Of a stretch of DNA of 64,000 bases, positions 1 through 9,322 are shown one piece after another (within the stretch, counting starts at the first letter, position 1; every line of letters starts with the position of its first letter). Under the pieces are notes generated by a model. It was not told the origin of the DNA. It saw only the letters and a list, made by a program, of their open reading frames with translations, and ran no database searches. Source of the stretch: DTPU01 sp963827855 (GTDB lineage Bacteria; Planctomycetota; Phycisphaerae; Sedimentisphaerales; Anaerobacaceae); the NCBI GenBank assembly GCA_963827855.1, contig CAWHBY010000002.1, positions 3,472,001-3,536,000 on the forward strand. The letters are read 5' to 3'. The position numbers were made by a program, and so were the translations under genes.

Positions 1-520
1 GCAAGGCAGTGTCCTGTCAGCAACTGCGGATGTCTCTCGCAGTGGGGTTAGCAGCTGCGCTATTATGGGGCACACAAACCAGGCGCAGAAGCTAGATGGC
101 AACGCTTGTCGACTCGGAAGATGTGGACGCTACTGAAGGATGGTATACCGTTCCGGTGCCCGGAATGCTGGGCTTCGACGGGTGGGTGACCAGGAGAAGA
201 GTACTGGCGAGGACATCCAACGATCGCCAAGAACAAGATCGCCAGGCTAACACCAACCAAAGGAAAGGGAAGATGTTCAATCGGTCAACCGTTGGAGACG
301 GCTGACAATGGATTCACATTGAGCGATTCATCCTGTTCAGTCAGTGGGCTGCCTCGGATGTTGCCCAGAAGGCTATTCGTGCATCTTCAGCAGGTAGGGT
401 TGGTGCTGACAAGCCGGGTAGTCTCGTCTACAATGTGGGCGCCTGTGTGTCGATCGACTACTGAGAAGACGTGGCAGTAGACAGCCAAGATCTAATTGCA
501 GATATAAAAGAGGCCAAACA
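1..520. other. Stretch without a recognised gene
   Basis: Short open frames exist on both strands (the longest about 69 codons), but none has a recognisable family motif or a convincing ribosome-binding site, and they overlap one another. The stretch leads directly into the DUF262 gene and probably holds its promoter. Just before that gene the sequence becomes A+T-richer (about 490-515), but I see no confident -10/-35 pair. Confidence 0.5.
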
Positions 521-2227
521 ATGAAAGTTGAATCGTATGACCGCGACATAGAGCAGTTGCTCAACATGGGGTACTTCCGAATCCCTCGGTTTCAGCGGTC
601 ATACTCCTGGGAGCGTACTGAGGTGGAGGATTTCTGGACCGATACGCTTGTCGATTCGGGTTCCGACTACTTTATTGGTTCGATTGTCCTTTTCAAGTAC
701 CAAGATGGCGTATTCGGCGTCGTTGACGGGCAGCAGCGCCTTAGCACGATTACGATGATCCTTTGCGCACTCCGCAACGTCCTTCGGGTAGAGGGTTTCG
801 ATGAGCTGTCCCAAGGCCTGCACCGCCTTATCGAACGTCCCGACATCAACAACACCAATCAGTATGTACTCCAAACCGAGACATCCTATCCATACCTTCA
901 AGAGCATATCCAAAGCCTCCAGCCACCCACCGCTGAACCCCGAGTCGGCGATGAAGAACGGCGTCTGCAAGATGCTTTCATGTATCTTGGGGAAAACCTC
1001 TCTGTGGTAGCCCGAGCAGTGCGGCAGAACCCCGCACTCTCCGACGAGAAGAAGAGAGAGCAGATCAAGAGGGAACTGCTCCGCATACGCAGCACGATCC
1101 TCAAACTTAAAGTCATTGTTATTACGCTTGAGAATGAAGAAGACGCCTACGTCATTTTTGAAACCCTGAATACAAGAGGCAAAGACCTCACGGTGTCTGA
1201 CCTCGTCAGAACGCACATTACCCGACTTCTTCCCCAGTCAAACCGGAACGTCGATCGGCCCAAGGAGCGGTTCAACGCGATCGTAGAGAGTTTTGAGGCA
1301 TCAGAAGCCGACATTTCTGTCAACAGCTTCCTGCACCACTACTGGCTTTCCCATCACGACTTCACAACGGAGAAGAAGCTCTACAAGGCGGTCAAGAAAC
1401 GGATCAAATCCAAGGATAGCGCCAGCGAATTTCTGGATTCGCTTGAGTCTGATGCGGCCCTTTATCGCGTTCTGCATGAACCGGATGCAAGAAAGTGGGA
1501 AATCGAGAAAAGGCCGATACGCGAGGCATTGCATGCAATGAACCTGTTCCGGGTCAGACAGCAGATACCTTTTGTGCTGTCGGTGTTGTGTGAGTATGAG
1601 GAGGGGCGACTCCCACTGAAGCACGCTATCAGGGCGCTGCGTGCGGTTGAGAACTTCCACTTTGCTTTCACTGCGGTGACGTCACAACGCTCCTCAGGTG
1701 GCGTATCACTCATGTATGCCTTGCATGCGAGGGAGCTCCGCAACGCAGCAACGCTGCGAGATAAGATAAGGACCATTAGTGACTTGATCGACAAACTGCA
1801 GGGAAGACGGCCGGACTATCAGGAGTTCAAGGCAGACTTCCGAACCATTCTATGCTCAAACAAGTTCACAAAGCGGAAAGCCCTTGTTCAGTACATTCTT
1901 GGCAAGATCCAGACGACGTCTATGTCCGGGGTCGCTTTGGACCCATCCCGCATGACCATTGAACACATTGCATGCCAGTCATCGGCGGGGTCTGAAATCG
2001 TCACCGACGAACAGGTGGCGGAAATCGGGAATCTCATCCTCGTCACCGAAGGACTGAATGGCAGGTTGGGTAGCAAGTCCTTCAAAGACAAGATGGCCAT
2101 CCTGCGGAAGTCGCGGGTCTGGCTGGACGAGTCACTAAAGACTGCGACGTCATGGGGCCCCACCGAAGTCAGGTGCCGAACGGATGCTCTCGCCAAGCTC
2201 GCCTATGAGAAGTTCTGGCGGATTTGA
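521..2227 (+). CDS. DUF262/DUF1524 protein, GmrSD-type putative restriction nuclease
   Basis: This 568-residue protein has the layout of fused GmrS/GmrD-type proteins. The N-terminal DUF262 part shows IPRFQRSYSW (about residues 22-31) and the DGQQRLSTI signature (about 68-76), the ParB-like nucleotide-binding motif of the family. The C-terminal DUF1524 part keeps IEHIACQ (about 484-490), corresponding to the IEHxxPQ His-Me nuclease motif, although the usual proline is replaced. Characterised relatives cut modified phage DNA or act inside larger defence systems, so a defence role is inferred. It stands alone, with no methylase or helicase next to it. Its codon use is less G+C-biased than that of the secreted-enzyme genes, which fits horizontal acquisition. 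The family call is firm; the target is unknown. Confidence 0.85.
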   Translation: MKVESYDRDIEQLLNMGYFRIPRFQRSYSWERTEVEDFWTDTLVDSGSDYFIGSIVLFKYQDGVFGVVDGQQRLSTITMILCALRNVLRVEGFDELSQGLHRLIERPDINNTNQYVLQTETSYPYLQEHIQSLQPPTAEPRVGDEERRLQDAFMYLGENLSVVARAVRQNPALSDEKKREQIKRELLRIRSTILKLKVIVITLENEEDAYVIFETLNTRGKDLTVSDLVRTHITRLLPQSNRNVDRPKERFNAIVESFEASEADISVNSFLHHYWLSHHDFTTEKKLYKAVKKRIKSKDSASEFLDSLESDAALYRVLHEPDARKWEIEKRPIREALHAMNLFRVRQQIPFVLSVLCEYEEGRLPLKHAIRALRAVENFHFAFTAVTSQRSSGGVSLMYALHARELRNAATLRDKIRTISDLIDKLQGRRPDYQEFKADFRTILCSNKFTKRKALVQYILGKIQTTSMSGVALDPSRMTIEHIACQSSAGSEIVTDEQVAEIGNLILVTEGLNGRLGSKSFKDKMAILRKSRVWLDESLKTATSWGPTEVRCRTDALAKLAYEKFWRI

Positions 2228-2449
2228 CTCTGTGGTAGGGAGCCTGAGGTGTCAGGTACGCATGGCAGGAAGATGGGCCGTCGGGGGCCTGGGGTCAGTC
2301 CTTGGGAGTGAGCAACCTGGCTAGTATGCTGAAACCCAAGGACCCTATACTCGCTATGCTAACCAGTCTTGGACTGTCTACTCTTCTCAGGGCAGACCCC
2401 ACAGAACGGCACCAGTGATGGAGGTCAATGAGCGACAAAGGGACTTCCC

Positions 2450-2821
2450 ATGGCTGAACAGATTCCCGAATCCGATTGGCGGCAGTTCAAGCAAGTGCGG
2501 CAGGAGTGTTTGGAGCAGTTCTGCCAGCAGACGCTCGATGTCCTGGGCGGCATGGCCCGCTCCATAGACGGGACTGCCCACGAGCGATATCTCCGGGCAT
2601 ACCGCCTTCTCGACAAACGTGACGAGGCCATTGCGCGTGCCTTCAATGACTTTCGCCGTTCCACGGCGATCATGCAGTTGGTGGTCATGCGGCATATGGG
2701 ATTGGTGACCGATGAACAGCTGTCCGGCTTCTCAGAACAGACGCAGCATGTGGTCCGGCAACTGGATGAACCTCGCGGTGCGTCATCCTCGCCGCCGGGT
2801 CAGGGCCACAGTGAAGATTGA
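2450..2821 (+). CDS. Small conserved helical protein, function unknown
   Basis: This 123-residue soluble protein has no signal peptide or membrane segment. It is predicted to be mostly alpha-helical, with a charged core region (AHERYLRAYRLLDKRDEAIA, about residues 44-63) followed by FNDFRRSTAIMQLVVMRHMG and a section resembling LTDEQLSGFSEQT. The last 20 residues are Ser/Pro/Gly/Gln-rich and probably disordered. The pattern resembles small uncharacterised proteins seen in many proteobacteria and planctomycetes, but I cannot name a function. It starts 222 bases after the DUF262 gene and ends 50 bases before a secreted protein gene, so it may be its own unit. Confidence 0.6.
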   Translation: MAEQIPESDWRQFKQVRQECLEQFCQQTLDVLGGMARSIDGTAHERYLRAYRLLDKRDEAIARAFNDFRRSTAIMQLVVMRHMGLVTDEQLSGFSEQTQHVVRQLDEPRGASSSPPGQGHSED

Positions 2822-2871
2822 CCGGGCCTGCCTCAGCTACATATTGACACGGAAACCAAGGAGCTACCGCC

Positions 2872-3798
2872 ATGCACCGATTGCTCATCTCTTGGACCTC
2901 TATCCTGCTGGTGACAACCGTATCCCTGGCGGTTGATGGAGGCCATCCTCTCGACCTGGCCGGTCAGAAGGAGCTGCCGAGCGGAAGGGGCCTTGCTGCT
3001 GCGTACCCTGCAGACGCGGGCATACGGGCAGATCCCAATGTGATCTTTGCAGAGGACTTTGAGTCCCGCCCCATCGGCGAGGGCTGGGACGAGGTCCGCA
3101 ATGATCACGCCAAGGTCCTCAGCCTGGTCGATCCCAATGCAGCGGGCCTGGGCCGCCGCTGTCTGCGCGTCGAGGCCCACCTGGGCCAGGATACAGGCGG
3201 CGGGCTCACCCAGTGGTTTGAGCCTGTGGACTGCGTGTTCATCCGCTTTTACACGAAGTTCGACGTGACGTGCGACTACGTGCATCACTTTGTCACGCTC
3301 CGCGCAAACAAGGGTCTGCATGGCGGAGACAAGTGGAGCGGGTTCGGCGGGGCAGGCCTGAAGCCCGAGGGCAGTGAACGGTTCTCGACCGCGATCGAGC
3401 CGTGGGGCGATTGGGGCCGCGTCCCGCCGCCCGGCCGCTGGAATTTCTACAGCTACTGGCACCAGATGAAGGTGAGCCCTGACGGCAAGTACTGGGGCAA
3501 TTCGTTTGACGTCCCTGATGCGCCTCCCATCCAGCGTGGCCGCTGGATCTGCGTGGAGTTCATGCTCAAGCACAACACACCAGGTGAGCCTGACGGCGAA
3601 CAGGCCTTCTGGATCGATGGCGTCCTCCTGGGCCACTGGAAGGGCATCAACTGGCGCAAGACCCCTGGCCTCAAGGCCAATGCCCTCACCCTGGAGAGCT
3701 ACGTCACGGACCGCTGGACAAAGAACCCCGTGAACGGGGTCTCCTTCGACAACCTCGTCATCGCCCGCCGCTACATAGGCAAGATCGCAGGGCATTGA
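2872..3798 (+). CDS. Secreted lectin-fold protein, possibly a polysaccharide lyase relative
   Basis: The 308-residue product begins with a signal peptide (hydrophobic stretch about residues 5-20), and an AAGGAG-like ribosome-binding site lies about 8 bases upstream of the ATG. The mature part has the look of a concanavalin-A-like jelly roll: an IFAEDFES opening (about 59-66), a QWFEPVDCVFIRFYTKFD strand pair, a KWSGFGGAG loop and a closing SFDNLVIARRYIGKI strand. These resemble secreted proteins annotated in planctomycetes as polysaccharide-lyase-like or laminin-G-like. No catalytic residue can be assigned from the sequence alone, so binding without catalysis is equally possible. Confidence 0.55.
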   Translation: MHRLLISWTSILLVTTVSLAVDGGHPLDLAGQKELPSGRGLAAAYPADAGIRADPNVIFAEDFESRPIGEGWDEVRNDHAKVLSLVDPNAAGLGRRCLRVEAHLGQDTGGGLTQWFEPVDCVFIRFYTKFDVTCDYVHHFVTLRANKGLHGGDKWSGFGGAGLKPEGSERFSTAIEPWGDWGRVPPPGRWNFYSYWHQMKVSPDGKYWGNSFDVPDAPPIQRGRWICVEFMLKHNTPGEPDGEQAFWIDGVLLGHWKGINWRKTPGLKANALTLESYVTDRWTKNPVNGVSFDNLVIARRYIGKIAGH

Positions 3799-3850
3799 GA
3801 CCCTTTTCTCTAGGCAGCGGGGACCAGCCGGACATTCCCAATGGTCGTCC

Positions 3851-4050
3851 ATGGCCAGGATTAGGCTGTCTGCTTGGATGCGGAGACTGGCTCCAGCGCC
3901 CGACGGGGTCTGGTCGTCGCTGATGGCAGGTGGTCTGATCCTGCTCTCTGGTCTTCTGAGCTACCTCCTGCGCCAGCCCTGGCTGTTCCCCAGCCTGGGG
4001 CCCGCTGCGTTAATCCAGGCCTATCGCCCCGGGGCCAATGCCGCGACGTC
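3851..4050 (+). pseudogene. HPP-family membrane protein, 5' part cut by an insertion element
   Basis: About 66 codons remain. They encode a positively charged start, PAPDGVWSSL, a hydrophobic segment (GLILLSGLLSYLL) and the WLFPSLGPAALIQAYRPG stretch that resembles the SLGP motif of HPP-domain transmembrane proteins, which normally have four or more membrane segments and about 170 residues or more. The frame then runs into the terminal inverted repeat of the insertion element at 4051 and continues only as element-encoded residues. The remaining membrane segments are missing, so the product should be non-functional. A possible 3' remnant lies beyond the element. Confidence 0.65.
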
Positions 4051-4071
4051 TAGCCGGACTTCGCCGATTCG
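4051..4071. repeat. Left terminal inverted repeat of the insertion sequence
   Basis: These 21 bases starting TAGCCGGACTTC are the exact reverse complement of 6035-6055. The next bases (CCGGG against GGGTA) no longer match, so this is the full perfect repeat. Confidence 0.9.
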
Positions 4072-4127
4072 CCGGGTTGAAGTGCCGTGGCGCTATCGTG
4101 AAGGCCGTTTTGGGTCAAAAGTCTTCA

Positions 4128-5922
4128 CTACAAAACAGCCTTCGTCCGACCGACTGCCCGGGTGATTCGGGGCAGTGGCTGGGCAGGTAGGTCCAGCTTC
4201 AGACGCTCAAGGAGCAGCTTCACGTCTGCTTCCGGCTGAGTCGTCCGCTCCAACAGGACCGTACGCCCATCACTGGTGGGGATCTGCACGTCCACCCTCT
4301 GGATGCCCGCCAGCTTCTCCAAGACACTTCGCGGCGTCAGCCCAGGGGCCAGACTCCACAGCCTGCGACCCAAGGTCACGTGCAGGCAGTAGGCCAAGAA
4401 GCTCACGAAGATGTGGGCCTCTATCCTGGGCTCGTCTTGATGGAAGATCGGTCGTACTGCCAGATCTCCCTTGAGATTGCGAAAGGCCTGCTCGACCGTC
4501 ACCAATTGCATATAGTAGGCCCATACCACCGAGGGGTCTGTCTCCGTCAGGTTGGTCCGCAACAGATACCGACCTTCCCGCCGACGCACCTGACGAAGCT
4601 TGTCCTTGAGTAGCTCATACCTGAACGATGCCTCTGTACGGTGCATATGGATTCGCACCAGGCGCCAGGCACGGGGGGCCCGTTGATGGGCAGCCCCCAG
4701 CTTCATCAGAAGCCCTTCACGCTTGAGACCCATGGCCTGCAATTCCTTCAGTCGTTTCCAGAGCCACTTCAATTGGCGTCTCCGCATGGCCCGCTCCTTC
4801 CCCGCTCGGTCCTCGCTGCGGGCCAGGACATAGACTTCCCCTTGGCAAGGCAGCAGCTTGACGGTCACGCCAGGCCGCACCTCTTGCCAGGGCTTGTCCA
4901 GAAGGTCCTTCTCCAGCTCGCTGAGCCGACCCTTGGGAGTACCTACCAGGTACTGTACCGACGGCTCACAGGCCCGCATCTCGGCCAGCACCTCTTCGGT
5001 CGGAATGCCACGATCCATGATCCACGTGCGACGTGCCTTGCCATACTGGCCTTCGATCTTCTTCAGGAAGTTCCGCAGCGTCGTGCTGTCGCGGTATTGC
5101 CCGATAGCACCTCGTAGGCCAAGGGCAGACCTTCCGGGGTCACCACAAGGCAATCACCACCTGCAGGCAGTCCGATCGTTTGTCGCGGCTGTAGCCATGG
5201 CGACGCTTGTCGCCCTCTGGGACGGGAGGATCGCTCTCGAAGTAGGTGCTGGTCAGATCGTAGAGCAGCACATCGAACTCGGCGTTGAACAGGTCGCGCC
5301 AGCGCTCCATCAGGTGCGAGAACAACGCGGCCTTGTGGTCCAGCAGATAGTCATGACAGCGGTAGAGCTCGATGGGACTCGGCCAACGACAGATCGGCCC
5401 CCAGCAGGTCGGCCATGGCGCTGCTCTCAAACCATTCACGATGCAGCCGCCACTCACTGCCTGGCGCGATCAGCCGGTAGATCACCAGTACCGGCAGGAC
5501 GAGATCCCAGCGGGTCCCCTTGCGGCTCGGTGGCAGGCGGTCGGCCCAGAAGCGGTCCAAGCCCAGCTCCCGCCACAAGAGCCGAGCCAGCCAGCAGGCG
5601 CCCCATTGGCGCGGCCGATGGACCGACATCTCGGACAGTCGAAGCCGGACCAGGGACGCATCGTCCACCGTATCGGGGACTCGATCCTCCGGGAATAACG
5701 TCAGCGTCCGCGGCTGCGGGTGGCCATCTGAAAGACCTCGATAGACTTGGCCCAAGCTCGCCTGTGAGGCGCTGATCTCGCCCAGGTAGAGTACGTGACG
5801 CTGCACGACACGGCCACCGGGAAGCGACGGTTCTCGACGATGCTCCAGTAGCGGTGCTTCTTGCCGTCTTTCTTGCGTTGGGTCATCGCAGAAACATGAC
5901 GGTACCCGATTATGCACACCAT
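4128..5922 (-). pseudogene. IS4-superfamily transposase, broken by several frameshifts
   Basis: Read on the minus strand, the protein is spread over at least four frames. A start near 5922 gives KKDGKKHRYWSIVENRR. The next frame gives GGRVVQRHVLYLGE to LFPEDRVP and WRELGLDRFW. The next carries HDYLLDHKAALFSHLM and DLLYDLTSTYFESD-type sequence with the first catalytic Asp (DLTSTYFES). The last frame, after a short VTPEGLPLAYEVLSGNT piece in yet another frame, gives IMDRGIP with the second Asp and VEQAFRNLKGDLAVRPIFHQ with the catalytic Glu. All three DDE positions are therefore still recognisable but cannot be joined into one protein without correcting single-base shifts near 5825, 5380, 5145 and 5095. 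Confidence 0.85.
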
Positions 5923-6034
5923 CGAGGCACCGCCAATGGGGTAGGTCTTCACTACAGCGGTTTGAACACACCGCACCCTCGTTCCTGTCCACTACACCGG
6001 CGATTCAGTCCACCAAAAAAGTCGAAATCTACCC

Positions 6035-6055
6035 CGAATCGGCGAAGTCCGGCTA
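6035..6055. repeat. Right terminal inverted repeat of the insertion sequence
   Basis: The sequence ends GAAGTCCGGCTA and is an exact inverted copy of 4051-4071. It marks the transposase-start side of the element. Confidence 0.9.
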
Positions 6056-6056
6056 G

Positions 6057-6156
6057 CGTCGCATGGACAGTCCACATCACGTGCCTGACGGCCGCATTCC
6101 TCTGGGCGTCGGTCATCGGGGCAGGGGCACGGAACGCTGTATGTGGACAAGCGTAG
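6057..6156 (+). pseudogene. Possible 3' remnant of the interrupted HPP gene
   Basis: Directly after the element one frame reads VAWTVHITCLTAAFLWASV followed by IGAGARNAV and then a stop. The hydrophobic pattern (an AWNT-like turn, then a membrane segment) resembles the part of HPP proteins that should follow the SLGP segment, and it lies at the right place. The match is short, the frame does not join cleanly to the 5' half, and no further membrane segments follow, so the call is tentative. Confidence 0.35.
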
Positions 6157-6887
6157 CCCATCCCAGGGCTTTGCCTCTGGAGGCTGCACCGTGGGCCAGG
6201 AGCTCCCCAAGGTTATGGCGAGTGGTCTGACATCTTCCTTGAGCGGCGTTCGACGGGCGAGACGCAGACCAGACTGAGCCTGGCCGTGGAGATCAGGAAA
6301 GGGGGACTGCCCCAGATCTGCCAGCAACTCGTCCACTCTCGACAGTCACTTCCGCACAACATGGGGCGTTCTTGCTTGCACGAACGCAACCCGATTTGAG
6401 GCAAAGAGCCCAAGGTCACCCCGTATCAGGTAGCTGTCAAGCAGAACGCGTGTGGTGGCATCATACAAAGGGAGGCCTACGGGGTCGAGGCGTGGAAAGA
6501 GCCCATGACGAAGGGCGCAAATTGCAGACGCGTGGGCACAATCCACTGTGCCAGGTCCGGCTTCGGGATTTGAGTTGACTTGGCACTCGTTCAGGGCGAT
6601 CATAGTCATGTCTAGGGCCAAAGCAGAACTGACAACGAGGGAATCGACAGATGGCTTGCGTTCAGCAAACGCGAGGCGAGGAATGTGGTGTTCGCCATTC
6701 TCGGGACTACGTCTTCGGCTAGAGGGGTGATCGTGTCTTCGCGCGCTCCCGCTGGGTCCGAACGTGGGCTATGCTGGCATCCGCCTCTAGCCTCCCTTGC
6801 GGGAGCCTCTGAACTACTTCTTCAAGCGTAGATTGGGTGTTTTCATGCATAGCTGCTGATCGAGGAACTTCTTAGGTAGGGACCAAT
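6157..6887. other. Stretch without a confident gene, upstream of the RADAR-like pair
   Basis: The stretch holds only short frames. The best is a minus-strand frame at 6346-6621 (91 codons, containing FPRLDPVGLPLYDATTRVLL), with no recognised family and no good ribosome-binding site. It may be a gene remnant. No RdrC/RdrD-type accessory membrane protein was found here. The last 50 bases lead into rdrA, with a ribosome-binding site resembling AGGTAGGGA. Confidence 0.4.
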
Positions 6888-9266
6888 ATGGCAACGAGTA
6901 AGGTAAGGACGACGACCACGTGTCTGCTACTGACGCCATCACAGAGAGAGGCTGTCACCAAGGTCAAGCGGTGCCTGCATGAACTCCGAGGTCGTTTTGC
7001 TGGACTCCATCGCGGAGATGCCAGTCCTGCCAAGCGTTCGCGACGTTCTATGGACCCGTCTACTGATGAGGGCATGCGTGTTCTGCGTGATCGCAATGTG
7101 ATCTCGATCGTGGGTGGGCGCGGCTCGGGGAAGACGACGGTGCTTGAGACGGTGTTGCGGGAAGTTGAAGAGGAGTCACCGACCGCGATTCTGCTCCGGC
7201 CCATCTATCCAGAGGCCTTCCTAGTGGGAAGGCACCCAATCGGTTGGATTGCCGCTGCTCTCAAGCCGTGTGTTGACCGCACTGCGGCCCAATTGAGGGT
7301 CAAGAAGAGAGCAGAAGATGCGGCTCAACTAATGGAAGCCTATTCGCAGTTCTGTAATCGCGCACAGACGTTTCTCCTGGTTCAGGGTAGAGGGCTTGAA
7401 TTCAGCGCTGATGCTATGGTCCGCAAGAGCGATCTACTGGCTGCAGCTTCAGAGTCCGGTCTTAGCCTCACGCAGAAGCTCGACCAGTTGATTGATATGC
7501 TCCTCACGCTTCGTGGGGACATGTCAATACATATGCCCGGGGAGGTGTCGTCTGCACCTCTGTTGGTGGTGTCCTTCGACGATGTGGACCTTCATCCCGA
7601 CAGGATGAGCAGCATTATGGAAGTGCTCCCCGTGCTCTCCCGCCTGCCACAAACAGCAGTTCTGATTGCCGCTGATCAGGTTTTGGTGCGCGCCCAGTTC
7701 GGCAGGAATTGCCTTGAGCTCGTCAGCAAGGACGGCGCTCCAACTGCTCTGCAATTGGCGGAAGATCAGTTCATGAAACGCATGCCTTTTGACCTCCAGT
7801 TCCCGCTTGCAGATTTGACGCTTGCGGAGCGTCTGACATTCCGGCCTGAGGGCCAGCCTTCATCACTTCGGCATGTTCTGGCGGAATTGCAGATGCGGCA
7901 GACGGGCCATGGCCCGCAATCGCTTGCGGATTTGTTCGATTTGTCGTGGAATGGCATGGCTCTCGCCCACTCTGCCGGTGTTTTGCCTTCGCTGTATGCC
8001 GCAATGCTGCCTCCGGATCCTAGATCACTCCTCAATCTCTACGGCATCCTATCTCGCCACAAGCGCGGGCTGAGTGGCCTAAGAACAAATAGTGCCGACA
8101 GGCTGGGGAGTGAGATGTACAAGAAAGCGTTCCATGCACTTCTCGTTGATATGGTTGATTTCCTCGCACATCGTAGCGTGCATTACCTAGACCTCCTTCG
8201 CCGCCTGTACGACTGGAGAACCTATCCCGATTGCATCCGTGTCGACGCCCACGATCTGGTGAGTGGCGTCTCAATCGACTCCCCTCGCGGTCTAAAGGAG
8301 AACGGTGGCGAAGCCCTGGAAATTCGGCGGTTCTATGTAGAGTACAGAGGTGAGGAGTTGCCGCCAACAGTCGCTGCGCTTGTCAACTTCACACAGGAAC
8401 TCAGTTCATGCCCGGCGGTAGTGGACTACAGTGAGGGGATCTCAACGCCGGGCGGCCTATCAAGCAAGACGATGCCGTTGCGTTCCAAGGATGCGAGATT
8501 GGGATGGCCCCGCCCGCACTTCGATTCGTTTATCAATCATCAGGCTTTCGAGATTCGCTGGAAGGCGTCTACGCGTTCCGTTTTTGACAATGATGCTGAC
8601 AAACGTCCGCGGAATCGCAGGCCATGCGTCTCGACGCACACATTCCTCTTCTACTGCTATTGCAGCGCGATCATCGAGTCGGTCTGTGTGAACGGCAGAC
8701 GGGCTCCCTTGGTTGGAGAGGAGGATCTCATGCGGTCTCCTGCCTGGGAATCGCTTGTTGCGCGAGCCTCTGGTATCATGAAGGAGCTACATGACGCTGC
8801 TGAAGCTGGAGATACTTTCGCACGCGGAGTCCGCGCCGACCTCGATACCTGGGTGTCACGTGACTTGGCCTGGATGTCTGCCAAGGACGCGGCGCTTGAT
8901 GAGGAGGTCGCCAAGCGAGCCAGTTGGCTGCGAGCAGCGATTTCGCAAGCGGTGGCGCTACCTAGAGAGATGTTGAAAGCAGGACAGAGGGATGCGGATA
9001 GGCACCGTGAGGAGTTGGATGCGATACTGCCGCAGGTCAGTCTGGCGGAGATCGATCTCGATCGACTCGTTCGAGATCTGATGGCTGGGAAAGATGAAGC
9101 CACGCGTACCGCGATGTTGGCTCTCCAAATGGATCGTAGGCCATCCAGGAAGCGTGATATGTTGACAGGCATCATGAGGCAGCTGGGGCATAGAGTGCCA
9201 GGGATTCGAAGTGAGTTCAGTTCAGAGCTCGGCCCAAGTCGTGAAGAGGGGTGTGCCGACTCGTGA
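6888..9266 (+). CDS. rdrA: RdrA-like P-loop ATPase of a RADAR-type defence system
   Basis: This 792-residue protein has Walker A GGRGSGKTT (residues 76-84), Walker B LLVVSFDDVD (225-234) and a sensor-like VLIAADQ strand (258-264), as in AAA/KAP-like or STAND-like NTPases. A long C-terminal half without known catalytic motifs follows, with charged helices near the end. In RADAR systems RdrA is a large ATPase encoded directly upstream of a divergent adenosine deaminase, RdrB, and the two form a large complex acting during phage infection. The deaminase-like gene here starts 57 bases downstream or overlaps, depending on the start chosen, so co-translation is likely. The ribosome-binding site is AGGTAGGGA just before the ATG. 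The ATPase fold is certain. The RdrA name rests on size, order and the partner gene. Confidence 0.75.
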   Translation: MATSKVRTTTTCLLLTPSQREAVTKVKRCLHELRGRFAGLHRGDASPAKRSRRSMDPSTDEGMRVLRDRNVISIVGGRGSGKTTVLETVLREVEEESPTAILLRPIYPEAFLVGRHPIGWIAAALKPCVDRTAAQLRVKKRAEDAAQLMEAYSQFCNRAQTFLLVQGRGLEFSADAMVRKSDLLAAASESGLSLTQKLDQLIDMLLTLRGDMSIHMPGEVSSAPLLVVSFDDVDLHPDRMSSIMEVLPVLSRLPQTAVLIAADQVLVRAQFGRNCLELVSKDGAPTALQLAEDQFMKRMPFDLQFPLADLTLAERLTFRPEGQPSSLRHVLAELQMRQTGHGPQSLADLFDLSWNGMALAHSAGVLPSLYAAMLPPDPRSLLNLYGILSRHKRGLSGLRTNSADRLGSEMYKKAFHALLVDMVDFLAHRSVHYLDLLRRLYDWRTYPDCIRVDAHDLVSGVSIDSPRGLKENGGEALEIRRFYVEYRGEELPPTVAALVNFTQELSSCPAVVDYSEGISTPGGLSSKTMPLRSKDARLGWPRPHFDSFINHQAFEIRWKASTRSVFDNDADKRPRNRRPCVSTHTFLFYCYCSAIIESVCVNGRRAPLVGEEDLMRSPAWESLVARASGIMKELHDAAEAGDTFARGVRADLDTWVSRDLAWMSAKDAALDEEVAKRASWLRAAISQAVALPREMLKAGQRDADRHREELDAILPQVSLAEIDLDRLVRDLMAGKDEATRTAMLALQMDRRPSRKRDMLTGIMRQLGHRVPGIRSEFSSELGPSREEGCADS

Positions 9267-9322
9267 GGTTGCCAATGTGCCCTCTCTCGCCACGAGCGAG
9301 CTCCTCCCATGAGGTTACGAAC

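Larger units (their letters stand above)
4051..6055. mobile_element. IS4-superfamily insertion sequence (IS1634-like), decayed
   Basis: This element of about 2.0 kb is bounded by perfect 21-base inverted repeats (4051-4071 and 6035-6055; ends TAGCCGGACTTCGCC). The flanks ACGTC (4046-4050) and GCGTC (6056-6060) match at four of five bases and may be a drifted target duplication. Inside, on the minus strand, is a DDE transposase broken by several frameshifts. The transposase sequence (VVQRHVLYLGE, LFPEDR, DLTSTYFES, VEQAFRNLKG) resembles the IS1634-like branch of the IS4 superfamily. Insertion inside an HPP-type gene and the lack of an intact transposase suggest a dead copy. Confidence 0.85.

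Noticed and set aside
2833..3852. 339-codon frame opposite the lectin-fold gene
   Set aside because: The plus strand has signal peptide, ribosome-binding site and domain pattern; the minus frame has none.
6346..6621. 91-codon minus-strand frame before rdrA
   Set aside because: No family, no clear ribosome-binding site, short; kept only as part of the gap description.
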